From Promethearchaeota archaeon (GTDB taxonomy: Archaea > Asgardarchaeota > Lokiarchaeia > Sigyniarchaeales > SOKP01): a DNA stretch of 14,457 bases. Positions 1 to 7,017 of the stretch are shown piece after piece (position 1 is the stretch's first letter; each line of letters starts with the position of its first letter). The position numbers and the translations under genes are program-made. The stretch covers positions 1 through 14,457 of the forward strand of contig JAUWHC010000023.1 of assembly GCA_030606095.1 (NCBI GenBank). Direction: 5' to 3'. The notes beneath the pieces were generated by a model, which was not told where the DNA came from, searched no databases, and saw only the letters and a program-made list of their open reading frames with translations.

Positions 1-806
1 ATTACTATCTTGGTATGAACAATAAAAGAATTAACCAAACATGGAGACAAGCTATCTCTCACGCCATTAACTACACTTACATTATCGACGAATTACAACA
101 AGGTACGGTCTATAGATCAAATGGTCCATTAGCACCTGACTTCCCTGGTTATGACGAGAATATTCATGCGGCTGTTTGGGATTTAGAACATGCAAGAGGA
201 CTTGTCATGGGCATGTTCCCTACTGAGACTACTGGATTAACTGCTGGTAACGATACAACTGGAACAAACGCTGACAAATGGAAAGCTTTATCTTTAGCAA
301 GCTGGAACTATTCCTATAACGCAGGAAATCAATTTAGAGCGGACTTAGGAGTTCTATTATTGGAAAACCTTAACCACATTGGAATTGATGTCATAGACCA
401 AGGAATGTCCTGGTCTGATTTCATTTATAGAGCTTACGGTTATATGGAACCTGGCGGATACGATACGTTGATGCTTTATTGGATTGGATGGGGTCCTGAT
501 TATCTATCTCCGTTCAATATGATTGCGCCATTATTCTCAAACAAATCTGCCTCTGATTCCGCTCAATATTACAATGCAGATGTAGAAAAGTGGTTAGCAG
601 AAGTCTTAGAAGAAACTAACGAAGCTGCAAGAGATGCACTCTATACGCAGATCCTACATCAAATAGTTGAAGTAGACATGCCTCATGCATTTGGTTACCA
701 TCCTTATCAGCACTCTGTTCACTCAGCAGATATAAAAGGTGTCTGTTACAATGCAATGGGCTCCTTCTACGTCTATCCAATGTATCGCGAACCAACGGAA
801 TATTAG
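1..806 (+). CDS. Peptide/oligopeptide ABC transporter substrate-binding protein, family 5 (5'-partial, C-terminal part)
   Basis: This is the extracellular binding protein of the importer encoded downstream. Only the last roughly 267 residues are in the window. The frame is already open at base 3 (Tyr-Tyr-Leu-Gly before the first ATG at 15), so that ATG is internal, and the signal peptide and N-terminal lobe lie to the left. Family 5 landmarks are visible: the RQAISHAINYTYII helix, a mid-domain repeat of helices (QFRADLGVLLLENLNHIGIDV), and the YDTLMLYWIGWGPDYLSPFN segment, which matches the family's usual 'W.xDYxxPxN' hinge region. The C terminus is complete at a TAG stop. Codon use is visibly richer in C-ending codons (AAC, TAC, TTC) than in the permease genes, which suggests high expression; this is inference. 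The order binding protein, permeases, ATPases fits a Dpp/Opp locus. The exact peptide specificity cannot be read from the sequence. Confidence 0.9.
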   Translation, partial: YYLGMNNKRINQTWRQAISHAINYTYIIDELQQGTVYRSNGPLAPDFPGYDENIHAAVWDLEHARGLVMGMFPTETTGLTAGNDTTGTNADKWKALSLASWNYSYNAGNQFRADLGVLLLENLNHIGIDVIDQGMSWSDFIYRAYGYMEPGGYDTLMLYWIGWGPDYLSPFNMIAPLFSNKSASDSAQYYNADVEKWLAEVLEETNEAARDALYTQILHQIVEVDMPHAFGYHPYQHSVHSADIKGVCYNAMGSFYVYPMYREPTEY

Positions 807-821
807 GAATACAATTCCTGA
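803..821 (+). terminator. Hairpin overlapping the stop codon of the binding-protein gene
   Basis: AGGAAT (805-810), loop ACA and ATTCCT (814-819) form a perfect 6-bp stem. It extends by one G-U and one T-A pair to 803/821. It overlaps the TAG stop (804-806). It could protect the 3' end of an abundant binding-protein mRNA, or act together with the T tract downstream. The structure is seen; the role is inferred. Confidence 0.5.
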
Positions 822-847
822 AAATACAAAAATAAATTTTAACAATC

Positions 848-857
848 TTTTTTTTTT
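848..857 (+). terminator. T10 tract, candidate archaeal transcription terminator
   Basis: Ten consecutive T residues follow the binding-protein gene by about 40 nt. Archaeal RNA polymerase is known to terminate at oligo-T tracts without needing a hairpin. Partial termination here would give more binding protein than membrane subunits, a common stoichiometry for ABC importers. The regulatory role is inferred. Confidence 0.5.
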
Positions 858-864
858 AATTGTT

Positions 865-872
865 ATTTAAAT
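865..872 (+). promoter_or_regulatory. Candidate TATA box for the gene at 895
   Basis: ATTTAAAT is centred about 26 nt upstream of the ATG at 895, the spacing expected between an archaeal TATA box and the transcription start. It would give a leaderless mRNA starting at the start codon, consistent with the lack of a ribosome binding site there. In such AT-rich DNA chance matches are likely. Confidence 0.35.
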
Positions 873-894
873 TCTTAATTTTTTCAAATACATA

Positions 895-1737
895 ATGTGT
901 TCCCTCGCAAAATTGAAATCAAATAAAATAGATATATCCCCAATTGGTTTTTTTTTTGATGTAATTGCTACAAATCTTTTTAAAATTCCAATTATGCCAA
1001 CTCCAATGAGAATTGACAAGGTATCAAACGGAGATCCAACCCTTTTTATATTGCCTGATTTCAAAAAGTTGGATGAGTTGGGTGAAAAATTAGATCTCTT
1101 TATCGATTTTGAATCTTTTTTTAAAGTTGGAATTGAAAATTTAATAAATTTTGCAAAAGTAAAATATAGCGAAACTAACTACCGAACGTTAAAAAACGAA
1201 ATTATTCTAAAATGGTTCAATCAATCGCAAATTATCAAAGCTGATATTCCAGATTTGTCTGAAGCTTTTACTTTTATTATTTCTGAATTTTTAATGATAT
1301 TTTCAAATATTGAAAAAGAAAGTTTTACTCCAGATAGCGAAAGTTATCGCTTACAATTTATTCAATACTGTGAAAGAGTAATTACTTATTTCCGAGAAAA
1401 GATTGAGCAAAATAATTTTCAGATCAATGTAAAGGGAGAAAAAAAAATAGTTCAATTATATCTTGAGAAAAAAAATCAATACCTTCCTCGGATTATTTCA
1501 ATTGATATTTTTAATATTAGAAATAATAGGACAAAGAAAATGGCGTTTGTTCCTTATTTGATTTACGATGATCTTCTAGATTGCTTTACTTATAATAAGA
1601 GCACCTTAATTGAAGAACAAAAAAAAGCAAACCTTATAAATTTACATGTTTTAAATACAATTATTAAAAAAAGATCAAATATATTAAAGTATAACGATAA
1701 ATTTGTCTTTAATGATTTAAAATTGAACGACTACTAA
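895..1737 (+). CDS. Hypothetical protein, 280 residues, between the binding protein and permease genes
   Basis: I do not recognise this protein. It has no obvious signal peptide or transmembrane helix. It looks soluble and mostly helical from about residue 75 onward, with several Lys/Glu-rich stretches (for example around residues 165-190) and a basic patch near the C terminus (IIKKRSN). The ATG at 895 is the first in frame after an upstream stop at 868-870. No Shine-Dalgarno sequence precedes it. The N-terminal 40 residues include a segment encoded over a T10 run (about 947-956), where a sequencing error or slippage could alter the frame, so the true start could be one of the ATGs encoding the IMPTPMRI segment. 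It is followed after 11 nt by the membrane-protein gene, suggesting co-transcription with the importer. A role linked to peptide uptake is only a guess from position. Confidence 0.7.
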   Translation: MCSLAKLKSNKIDISPIGFFFDVIATNLFKIPIMPTPMRIDKVSNGDPTLFILPDFKKLDELGEKLDLFIDFESFFKVGIENLINFAKVKYSETNYRTLKNEIILKWFNQSQIIKADIPDLSEAFTFIISEFLMIFSNIEKESFTPDSESYRLQFIQYCERVITYFREKIEQNNFQINVKGEKKIVQLYLEKKNQYLPRIISIDIFNIRNNRTKKMAFVPYLIYDDLLDCFTYNKSTLIEEQKKANLINLHVLNTIIKKRSNILKYNDKFVFNDLKLNDY

Positions 1738-1748
1738 TAGAGATTATA

Positions 1749-2207
1749 ATGAAATTTAAAATTGAGATAGGCAGACAAGGAAATTTTTTATTCGCTCTTT
1801 TACTAATTCATTTTGTCTTTTTTGGATATATTTGTAATGTTTACGAAAAAAACGTTGGAGATGGAGTTTTATTTTTATATAAAATTATCTTCAATCCAAT
1901 ATCAATTCTCTCAGGAATAATCCTTTTTGGGATTGTTTTTTTGATGGTAATAAGAGAAAATTTTTTTGAGTATGGCATTCGCAATAGTATTTGGCTTATT
2001 CCTTTTATAATTGTTATGTCTTGGATATGGTATTGGGTCCTTTATGGATTTGATTTTGGTATGATAGGATTATATTTTATAAGATTTGAATCCTATCTCA
2101 CTATATTAACATTATTGGGTATAAATCTTTTAGCTGCGCTAACTGCTTCCATCGCAAAAGAGAGATATTCCCGTTTTATCGCACAAATAAAAGAAATTGA
2201 AACATAA
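1749..2207 (+). CDS. Small four-helix membrane protein, unknown function
   Basis: This 152-residue protein has four clear hydrophobic segments at roughly residues 12-32, 50-69, 80-101 and 113-135, followed by a short basic cytoplasmic-looking tail (AKERYSRFIAQIKEIET). I do not recognise a family. It lies 11 nt after the preceding hypothetical gene and 46 nt before the first permease gene, all on the same strand, so it is probably part of the importer transcription unit. It could be an accessory membrane subunit, or an unrelated gene that settled here; the sequence does not decide. No strong ribosome binding site precedes its ATG. Confidence 0.75.
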   Translation: MKFKIEIGRQGNFLFALLLIHFVFFGYICNVYEKNVGDGVLFLYKIIFNPISILSGIILFGIVFLMVIRENFFEYGIRNSIWLIPFIIVMSWIWYWVLYGFDFGMIGLYFIRFESYLTILTLLGINLLAALTASIAKERYSRFIAQIKEIET

Positions 2208-2236
2208 AACCATCAAAAAAAATAATAATTTCATTT

Positions 2237-2244
2237 AAGGAGGA
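2237..2244 (+). promoter_or_regulatory. Strong Shine-Dalgarno site for the DppB-like gene
   Basis: AAGGAGGA lies nine bases before the ATG at 2254, and this spacing selects that start over the in-frame ATG at 2260. It is the only consensus-strength site among the transporter genes in this window. Confidence 0.8.
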
Positions 2245-2253
2245 TAAAAAACG

Positions 2254-3273
2254 ATGAGTATGATAAAGTTTATTATAAGAAGAATGATTGCTATGATACC
2301 TGTGTTATTTGGAACATTAACTTTAGTTTTTGTATTATCTAGAATGATGCCAGGCGACCCTATTTTAGCCTATTTACCCGAAGGAAAAGTTGATATGGCA
2401 ATGTATAACCAAATGAAGCATGAACTTGGATTTGATATGCCAATATATATCCAATATTTTAGGTATTTGGGGGATTTATTTGTAGGTAATTGGGGATATT
2501 CTGTATCTATTAATAGAGGTCAATCTGTTTGGTCTCTTATAATGCAAAGATTGCCAAGAACGGTAGACATCTCAATTTTTTCTTTATTAATTGCTGCGGT
2601 TCTCGGGATTAAAACAGGCGTAATATCGGCAGTTCATAGAAACAAAGCCAAAGACACAATACTTAGAGGGGCTGCCCTAGTTGGGGTTGCGATCCCTGTA
2701 TTTTTTATGGGAATGCTACTTCAATTTACTGTAGGATATTTGATCCCAATATTTCCTACTACTGGCTTCAAGACATATGAATATCCAGACCCTGCTTTTG
2801 TTACTGGTTTCAGAATGATAGATGCAGTTATATCCGGTGAATATTATTTAATAGGAGACTATTTATATCACTTAATTTTGCCTGTATCATGTTTGTCTTT
2901 TATTGTTTTAGCTGGAATTACGAGACAAAGTCGTTCAAGTATGCTAGAAGTCTTAGAGCAAGATTATGTAAGAACAGCAAGAGCAAAGGGGTGTAAAGAA
3001 AGAGATGTAATAAATACCCATGCCCGGAAGAATTCATTAATTCCCACTATTACTGTAATAGGATTAAGTTTTGCTGGTTTATTATCTGGAGCAGTTCTAA
3101 CTGAAACAACTTTTGGGTTGGTTGGTGTAGGAGAACTTTTGATCGCTTCTATAAGAGATGTTGATTATTGGGTAATGAATGCGCTTGTATTTGTAATAAC
3201 AATTATGTTTGTTTCAATTAATTTAGTAACTGATGTTATATATGGAATGTTAGATCCAAGAATCGTTTATTAA
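2254..3273 (+). CDS. Peptide ABC transporter permease, DppB/OppB type
   Basis: This is one of the two membrane subunits that form the translocation pore of the peptide importer. The 339-residue length is typical. Six membrane segments are visible, at roughly residues 9-30, 104-126, 138-162, 205-222, 264-286 and 310-330, with the long extracytoplasmic loop after helix 1 typical of DppB. Family motifs include the N-terminal FVLSRMMPGDP, GNWGYSVSINRGQSV (about 78-92), and the cytoplasmic EAA loop (DYVRTARAKGCKERDVINTHARKNSLIP region, about 237-264) that docks on the ATPase. The C terminus LDPRIVY matches the family. A consensus Shine-Dalgarno site supports the start. The DppC-like partner begins 49 nt downstream. 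Confidence 0.95.
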   Translation: MSMIKFIIRRMIAMIPVLFGTLTLVFVLSRMMPGDPILAYLPEGKVDMAMYNQMKHELGFDMPIYIQYFRYLGDLFVGNWGYSVSINRGQSVWSLIMQRLPRTVDISIFSLLIAAVLGIKTGVISAVHRNKAKDTILRGAALVGVAIPVFFMGMLLQFTVGYLIPIFPTTGFKTYEYPDPAFVTGFRMIDAVISGEYYLIGDYLYHLILPVSCLSFIVLAGITRQSRSSMLEVLEQDYVRTARAKGCKERDVINTHARKNSLIPTITVIGLSFAGLLSGAVLTETTFGLVGVGELLIASIRDVDYWVMNALVFVITIMFVSINLVTDVIYGMLDPRIVY

Positions 3274-3322
3274 TTACAAAAAATTTAAAAATAAAAAAAT
3301 AAAAAATAGTAGATGAGATTTA

Positions 3323-4324
3323 ATGGGACAAGAGCAAACATATGAAGAAGAATTCGAAATTGAGGAGGAAAAAAGTGTAGTAAAAGAGGTTCTTTCATGG
3401 TTTTATAAAAATATTAAATTTCTCCTTATACCGGGGTCAAGAATAGACGAATTAACATATCGGGAAATTGAATTCGAAAAACTTAGAAGTAAGAGAAAAT
3501 TTATTCGTAGATTTAAATCATTTTTGACGATTTTTGGTATCTTATTGATTTTTACTATCGTATCATTCGCAGTTTTTGCGCCTTGGATTTCTCCAGGCAC
3601 ATTCGATGAAGCTAACGGGACATACCCCAACATGTGGGGGCCTCCAACTGAAGTTAATCTTTTAGGTCAAACCAAATTTGGGCGCGATGTATTAACAAGA
3701 CTTATATGGGGCGCAAGATCTTCTCTAACAATAGCTTTACCCGCAATAACCTTTAGCGCTTTTTTTGGCGTTATAATCGGTGTAATCTCAGCTTATTATG
3801 GTGGATGGGTTGATTCGATTATTATGAGAATTATGGATGTTTTCCTTGCATTTCCAGCATTGATTCTTGCAATGGTGTTTATCGCAATTTTGGGTCAAGA
3901 AATTCAATGGATAATGTTAGCATGGGGAATTTTGGGTGTTCCATATTATTCACGTTTAATTAGGGGAAATGTACTGCAAGCACGAAATCTACCTTATATT
4001 GAAGCAGCACGAGTTGCTGGAGCGGGAGATTGGAGAATAATGTTTAAGCATATATTGCCAAATGTTATCCAACCAATTATTATCTCTTTTACGTTTGACA
4101 TCGGAGGAATTATTCTAAGTTTAGCAGGTCTTGCCTTTTTAGGATTTAGTGATCCCAGAATGATTGAATGGGGAAACGATATTGCTGAAGCTCGGGCTTT
4201 TCTATATAATGCACCTTGGGCTTCCATGTGGCCGGGTTTCATTATTTTAATTACTGTATTGGGTTTTATGTTAGTTGGTGACGGTTTAAGAGACGCTTTG
4301 GACCCAAAACTAAAGAACTTATAG
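3323..4324 (+). CDS. Peptide ABC transporter permease, DppC/OppC type
   Basis: This is the second pore subunit, partner of the upstream DppB-like permease. Of its 333 residues, about the first 66 form a charged cytoplasmic extension (EEEFEIEEEKS, then a basic KLRSKRKFIRRFKS stretch), longer than in many bacterial DppC proteins. Membrane segments follow at roughly 67-87, 136-157, 172-190, 195-211, 248-273 and 304-321. Diagnostic motifs are LGQTKFGRDVLTRLIWGARS (about 114-133) and the EAA loop EAARVAGAGDWRIMFKHILP (about 227-246). The C-terminal LDPKLKNL is typical. There is no strong ribosome binding site before the ATG; the nearest purine-rich run is GATGAGA. It lies in the transporter operon with a 51-nt gap to the first ATPase gene. 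Confidence 0.95.
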   Translation: MGQEQTYEEEFEIEEEKSVVKEVLSWFYKNIKFLLIPGSRIDELTYREIEFEKLRSKRKFIRRFKSFLTIFGILLIFTIVSFAVFAPWISPGTFDEANGTYPNMWGPPTEVNLLGQTKFGRDVLTRLIWGARSSLTIALPAITFSAFFGVIIGVISAYYGGWVDSIIMRIMDVFLAFPALILAMVFIAILGQEIQWIMLAWGILGVPYYSRLIRGNVLQARNLPYIEAARVAGAGDWRIMFKHILPNVIQPIIISFTFDIGGIILSLAGLAFLGFSDPRMIEWGNDIAEARAFLYNAPWASMWPGFIILITVLGFMLVGDGLRDALDPKLKNL

Positions 4325-4375
4325 AATTACTTTATAAATAAAAATATAATTATATAAAATAGAAATAGATTAAAT

Positions 4376-5638
4376 ATGAATACTATTGATAATAGTGAAA
4401 ATTTTGAGACAAATTCTTCTATAAAAGAGAAGGTTTCTAAAAAGCTACTTGAAGTTAAAGATTTAACAACATATTTTTTTACTGAAGAAGGTGTTGTTAA
4501 GGCAGTTGATGGTGTTTCTTTCGATATATATGAGGATGAAGTACTTGGGCTCGTTGGTGAAACTGGTTGTGGAAAATCCGTTACTGCGCTCTCAATTTTA
4601 CGGCTTGTAAGAGCACCAGGAAAGATTATAAGCGGAGAAATTAAATTTAAGGGAACCAACCTTTTGGAATTAAATAAAAACGAAATAAGAGCACATCGTG
4701 GAAGCAGTATTACTATGATCTTTCAGGATCCTTTAAATTCGCTTAATCCCGTTTTTTCAGTTGGTAAACAAGTTTCTGAAGTATTCACTTTACACCAAAA
4801 AGATGAAATGAAGCAACTTCGTGATGAGCGAGTTTTAAAACGTAAGAATAACCTCGAAGAGAAGAAATCGTTAGAAACAGAATTGAAAGAAAGCGGCGAA
4901 CGCTTATCGGAAGATGATAAAGAAGAGTTACTGAGTAAAATTAAAAAAATAAAAAAAGAGAATGTTAATGTTCCAAATATGAAAAATGTATTATCTGATG
5001 TATCAGCAAATATTATTAAAGAAGTGGGAATAGCAGATTCAAAGGAAATTTTAAAAAGATATCCTCATGAGTTAAGTGGTGGTATGAGGCAGCGTGTAAT
5101 GATTGCTATGGCTTTATCGTGCAATCCCGCGCTTCTAATTGCTGACGAACCTACAACGGCCTTAGATGTTACGATCCAAGCTCAAATTCTTGATTTAATG
5201 AAGGATTTAAAAAAAAGGTTTAAGACGTCAATTCTTCTAATTACTCACGATTTAGGTATTATTGCCGAAATGTGTGATAGGGTGGCTGTCATGTATAGTG
5301 GCAATATTGTTGAATATGCTACAGCAGAGGATCTTTACAAAAATCCACGTCATCCCTATACACAAGGTTTAATTGCCGCTATTCCAAGTGTCGAAAAGAG
5401 AGACCAAAAATTACAAACGATTAGAGGTATGGTTCCAAATCTAATTTATCCTCCATCGGGATGCAGATTTCATCCAAGATGTGATGAGCGATTAGAAATT
5501 TGCGATAAAATAAAACCAAAACTTAATGAAATTGGTGATAAATATTATGTCGCATGCCATCTTTTCGATTCCGAATATAAAAATTCACCTAAATATGAAT
5601 GGACTAAAGGAGAAGACCAGTCCTCTTATAAAGTTTAA
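4376..5638 (+). CDS. Peptide ABC transporter ATP-binding subunit, DppD/OppD type, with an extra insertion
   Basis: This ATPase powers peptide import with the DppF-like subunit. Motifs in order are Walker A GETGCGKS (residues 61-68), Q-loop Gln117 in IFQDPLNSLNP, signature LSGGMRQR (233-240), Walker B LLIADEP (253-259), D-loop near TALD and H-loop His291. The C-terminal oligopeptide-transporter domain carries four cysteines (363, 369, 377, 394), positions that hold a [4Fe-4S] cluster in characterised relatives. At 420 residues it is longer than the usual 320-340. The excess is mainly a Lys/Glu-rich, probably coiled-coil insertion at about residues 141-204, in the helical subdomain between Q-loop and signature. 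The reading frame through the insertion is open, with no sign of frameshift. No Shine-Dalgarno sequence precedes the ATG. Two overlapping TTG/ATG choices within the first residues would not change the domain. Confidence 0.95.
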   Translation: MNTIDNSENFETNSSIKEKVSKKLLEVKDLTTYFFTEEGVVKAVDGVSFDIYEDEVLGLVGETGCGKSVTALSILRLVRAPGKIISGEIKFKGTNLLELNKNEIRAHRGSSITMIFQDPLNSLNPVFSVGKQVSEVFTLHQKDEMKQLRDERVLKRKNNLEEKKSLETELKESGERLSEDDKEELLSKIKKIKKENVNVPNMKNVLSDVSANIIKEVGIADSKEILKRYPHELSGGMRQRVMIAMALSCNPALLIADEPTTALDVTIQAQILDLMKDLKKRFKTSILLITHDLGIIAEMCDRVAVMYSGNIVEYATAEDLYKNPRHPYTQGLIAAIPSVEKRDQKLQTIRGMVPNLIYPPSGCRFHPRCDERLEICDKIKPKLNEIGDKYYVACHLFDSEYKNSPKYEWTKGEDQSSYKV

Positions 5639-5679
5639 TTAATAATATACAAAACAATTTAAATAAAGGAAAAAAAAAA

Positions 5680-6759
5680 ATGACTCTTGTTGAAGAAAAG
5701 GTAGATACAGCAGAGATGGAAGAAGATGTCATTCTTTCTGTAAGAAATCTTAAAACCTATTTCCCTATATACGGAGGTATGTTTAAAAGAGTAATAGGTG
5801 TAGTTAAAGCTGTTGATGGGGTAAGTTTTGATCTTCATACTCAAGAAACCATCGGATTAGTAGGAGAAAGTGGATGCGGAAAAACCACAATTGGAAATAC
5901 TATTTTAAATTTGGTTGAAGCCGAATCAGGAGAAATATTTTTTAAAAATCAAAGACTGATAAAACCTAAGGGTTTTTTTTCAAGTTTGCTTAAAAAAGAT
6001 GAAATTGATAAAAGCAACGATCTTCAATACACAAAAAGATTTCGCAAAAAGATACAAATGGTATTTCAAGACCCCGATTCTTCGTTAAATCCTCGTTGGA
6101 AGATTGTTAACATAATTGGTGAACCTCTTAAGATATTAGAAGGCATAAAAAAAAAGAGAGAAATTCGTAGAAGAGTTCTTGAATTGTTAGAAACTGTTTC
6201 TATGAAAGCAGAACATTTAGATCGTTATCCTCATGAATTTTCAGGCGGTCAAAAACAAAGGATTGTGATTGCCAGAGCCTTAGCATGTAATCCTGAGATT
6301 ATTATTCTGGATGAACCTACTTCCGCGTTAGATGTTTCCGTTCAAGCACAAATTTTAAATTTATTGAAAGAACTTCAAAAAAGATTTAATTTGTCATATC
6401 TCTTCATTACACATGATTTAAGCGTAATTCAACACATAGCTGATACAATTCAAGTAATGTATTTAGGCAAGTTTGTTGAGGGGGGAACTATCGATGAAGT
6501 GTTCTACAATCCAACTCATCCATATACAAGAGCACTGCTTTCCGCAAGACCAACTTTCGATCCTGGTTCAACAGCAAATAGAATTATCTTAAAGGGAGAT
6601 GTTCCTAGTCCTGTTAATCCTCCAAGTGGATGCACTTTTCATCCAAGGTGTTTCGAGAAAGAAAAGCACGAAGGATGTAGCATAAACGCCCCAGTAAGGT
6701 TCGATCTGGGCGGTGATCACTATATGTTTTGCAGGCCTTTAATCGAAAAAAAAAAGTAG
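5680..6759 (+). CDS. Peptide ABC transporter ATP-binding subunit, DppF/OppF type
   Basis: This is the second ATPase of the importer, expected to pair with the DppD-like subunit. Motifs are Walker A GESGCGKT (62-69), Q-loop Gln130 in MVFQDPDSSLNP, signature FSGGQKQR (187-194), Walker B IIILDEP (207-213), and H-loop His245. A C-terminal domain has Cys318, Cys324, Cys333 and Cys351, a four-cysteine set like that of its partner. The 359-residue length is slightly above the usual 320-330, owing partly to a segment near residues 95-117 before the Q-loop. An AAAGGA sequence nine bases before the ATG is a moderate ribosome binding site. The TAG stop (6757-6759) is immediately followed by the 6-bp target duplication of the insertion sequence, so the protein is intact, but the gene's native 3' flank has been displaced. 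Confidence 0.95.
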   Translation: MTLVEEKVDTAEMEEDVILSVRNLKTYFPIYGGMFKRVIGVVKAVDGVSFDLHTQETIGLVGESGCGKTTIGNTILNLVEAESGEIFFKNQRLIKPKGFFSSLLKKDEIDKSNDLQYTKRFRKKIQMVFQDPDSSLNPRWKIVNIIGEPLKILEGIKKKREIRRRVLELLETVSMKAEHLDRYPHEFSGGQKQRIVIARALACNPEIIILDEPTSALDVSVQAQILNLLKELQKRFNLSYLFITHDLSVIQHIADTIQVMYLGKFVEGGTIDEVFYNPTHPYTRALLSARPTFDPGSTANRIILKGDVPSPVNPPSGCTFHPRCFEKEKHEGCSINAPVRFDLGGDHYMFCRPLIEKKK

Positions 6760-6765
6760 TCTAAA
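6760..6765. repeat. Target-site duplication, left copy (TCTAAA)
   Basis: The six bases TCTAAA directly follow the DppF-like stop codon and recur at 8899-8904 just outside the right inverted repeat. A 5-6 bp duplication is the known range for the IS1634 family. Confidence 0.85.
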
Positions 6766-6781
6766 CTCAACTTCGAAAGTT
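6766..6781. repeat. Left terminal inverted repeat of the IS
   Basis: CTCAACTTCGAAAGTT is the exact reverse complement of the right end at 8883-8898. The repeat is itself nearly palindromic (AACTT, CGA, AAGTT), so each end could fold alone. Confidence 0.9.
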
Positions 6782-6936
6782 AAAAAAATAAACGTTTAAA
6801 ATTATTTAACTATTTTTCTAATCTTTTCAGCTTATTTTACCTCCAATAAATTGTGAGCATTTTAATTATCTATTGAATTTCTTCTTTTAACAAGGTTTTT
6901 TGTCGTTTATTCTCTTAAAGACCTGCAATTAAGTTG

Positions 6937-7015
6937 ATGGGTAGAAGAAAGTATGATGGATTATTCTGGTAGAACTTCCAAGATACCTGAAAACTTAAAT
7001 ACATCTTCTACCCAT
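6937..7015 (+). promoter_or_regulatory. 12-bp inverted repeat around the transposase promoter
   Basis: ATGGGTAGAAGA (6937-6948) and TCTTCTACCCAT (7004-7015) are perfect reverse complements separated by 55 nt. A smaller dyad, TTC-GGTA with TACC-GAA, is nested in the loop between about 6964 and 6992. The right arm ends two bases before the ATG at 7018, and the loop contains the candidate TATA box. It could be an operator for transposase autoregulation, or an RNA structure that hides the start region in transcripts reading in from the transporter operon, as described for IS10 and IS50. The pairing is seen; the function is inferred. Confidence 0.5.
6994..7001 (+). promoter_or_regulatory. Candidate TATA box of the transposase gene
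   Basis: CTTAAATA, preceded by a purine-rich GAAAA stretch that could serve as a BRE, is centred about 26 nt before the ATG at 7024 and 20 nt before the ATG at 7018. A start of transcription at 7024 would give a leaderless message beginning MKWYL. Confidence 0.4.
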
Positions 7016-7017
7016 TT

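Noticed and set aside
15..17. ATG at 15 as the true start of the binding protein
   Set aside because: The frame is open upstream to the window edge with family-typical residues, and a start here would lack the signal peptide and the whole first lobe.
867..1064. 65-codon open frame on the minus strand opposite the start of the first hypothetical gene
   Set aside because: It overlaps a much longer plus-strand gene, has no recognisable domain, and part of it is the complement of T-rich runs.
4327..4659. 110-codon minus-strand open frame over the 5' end of the DppD-like gene
   Set aside because: It is antisense to a well-supported ATPase and its sequence is low-complexity Ser/Thr/Phe; a shadow frame.
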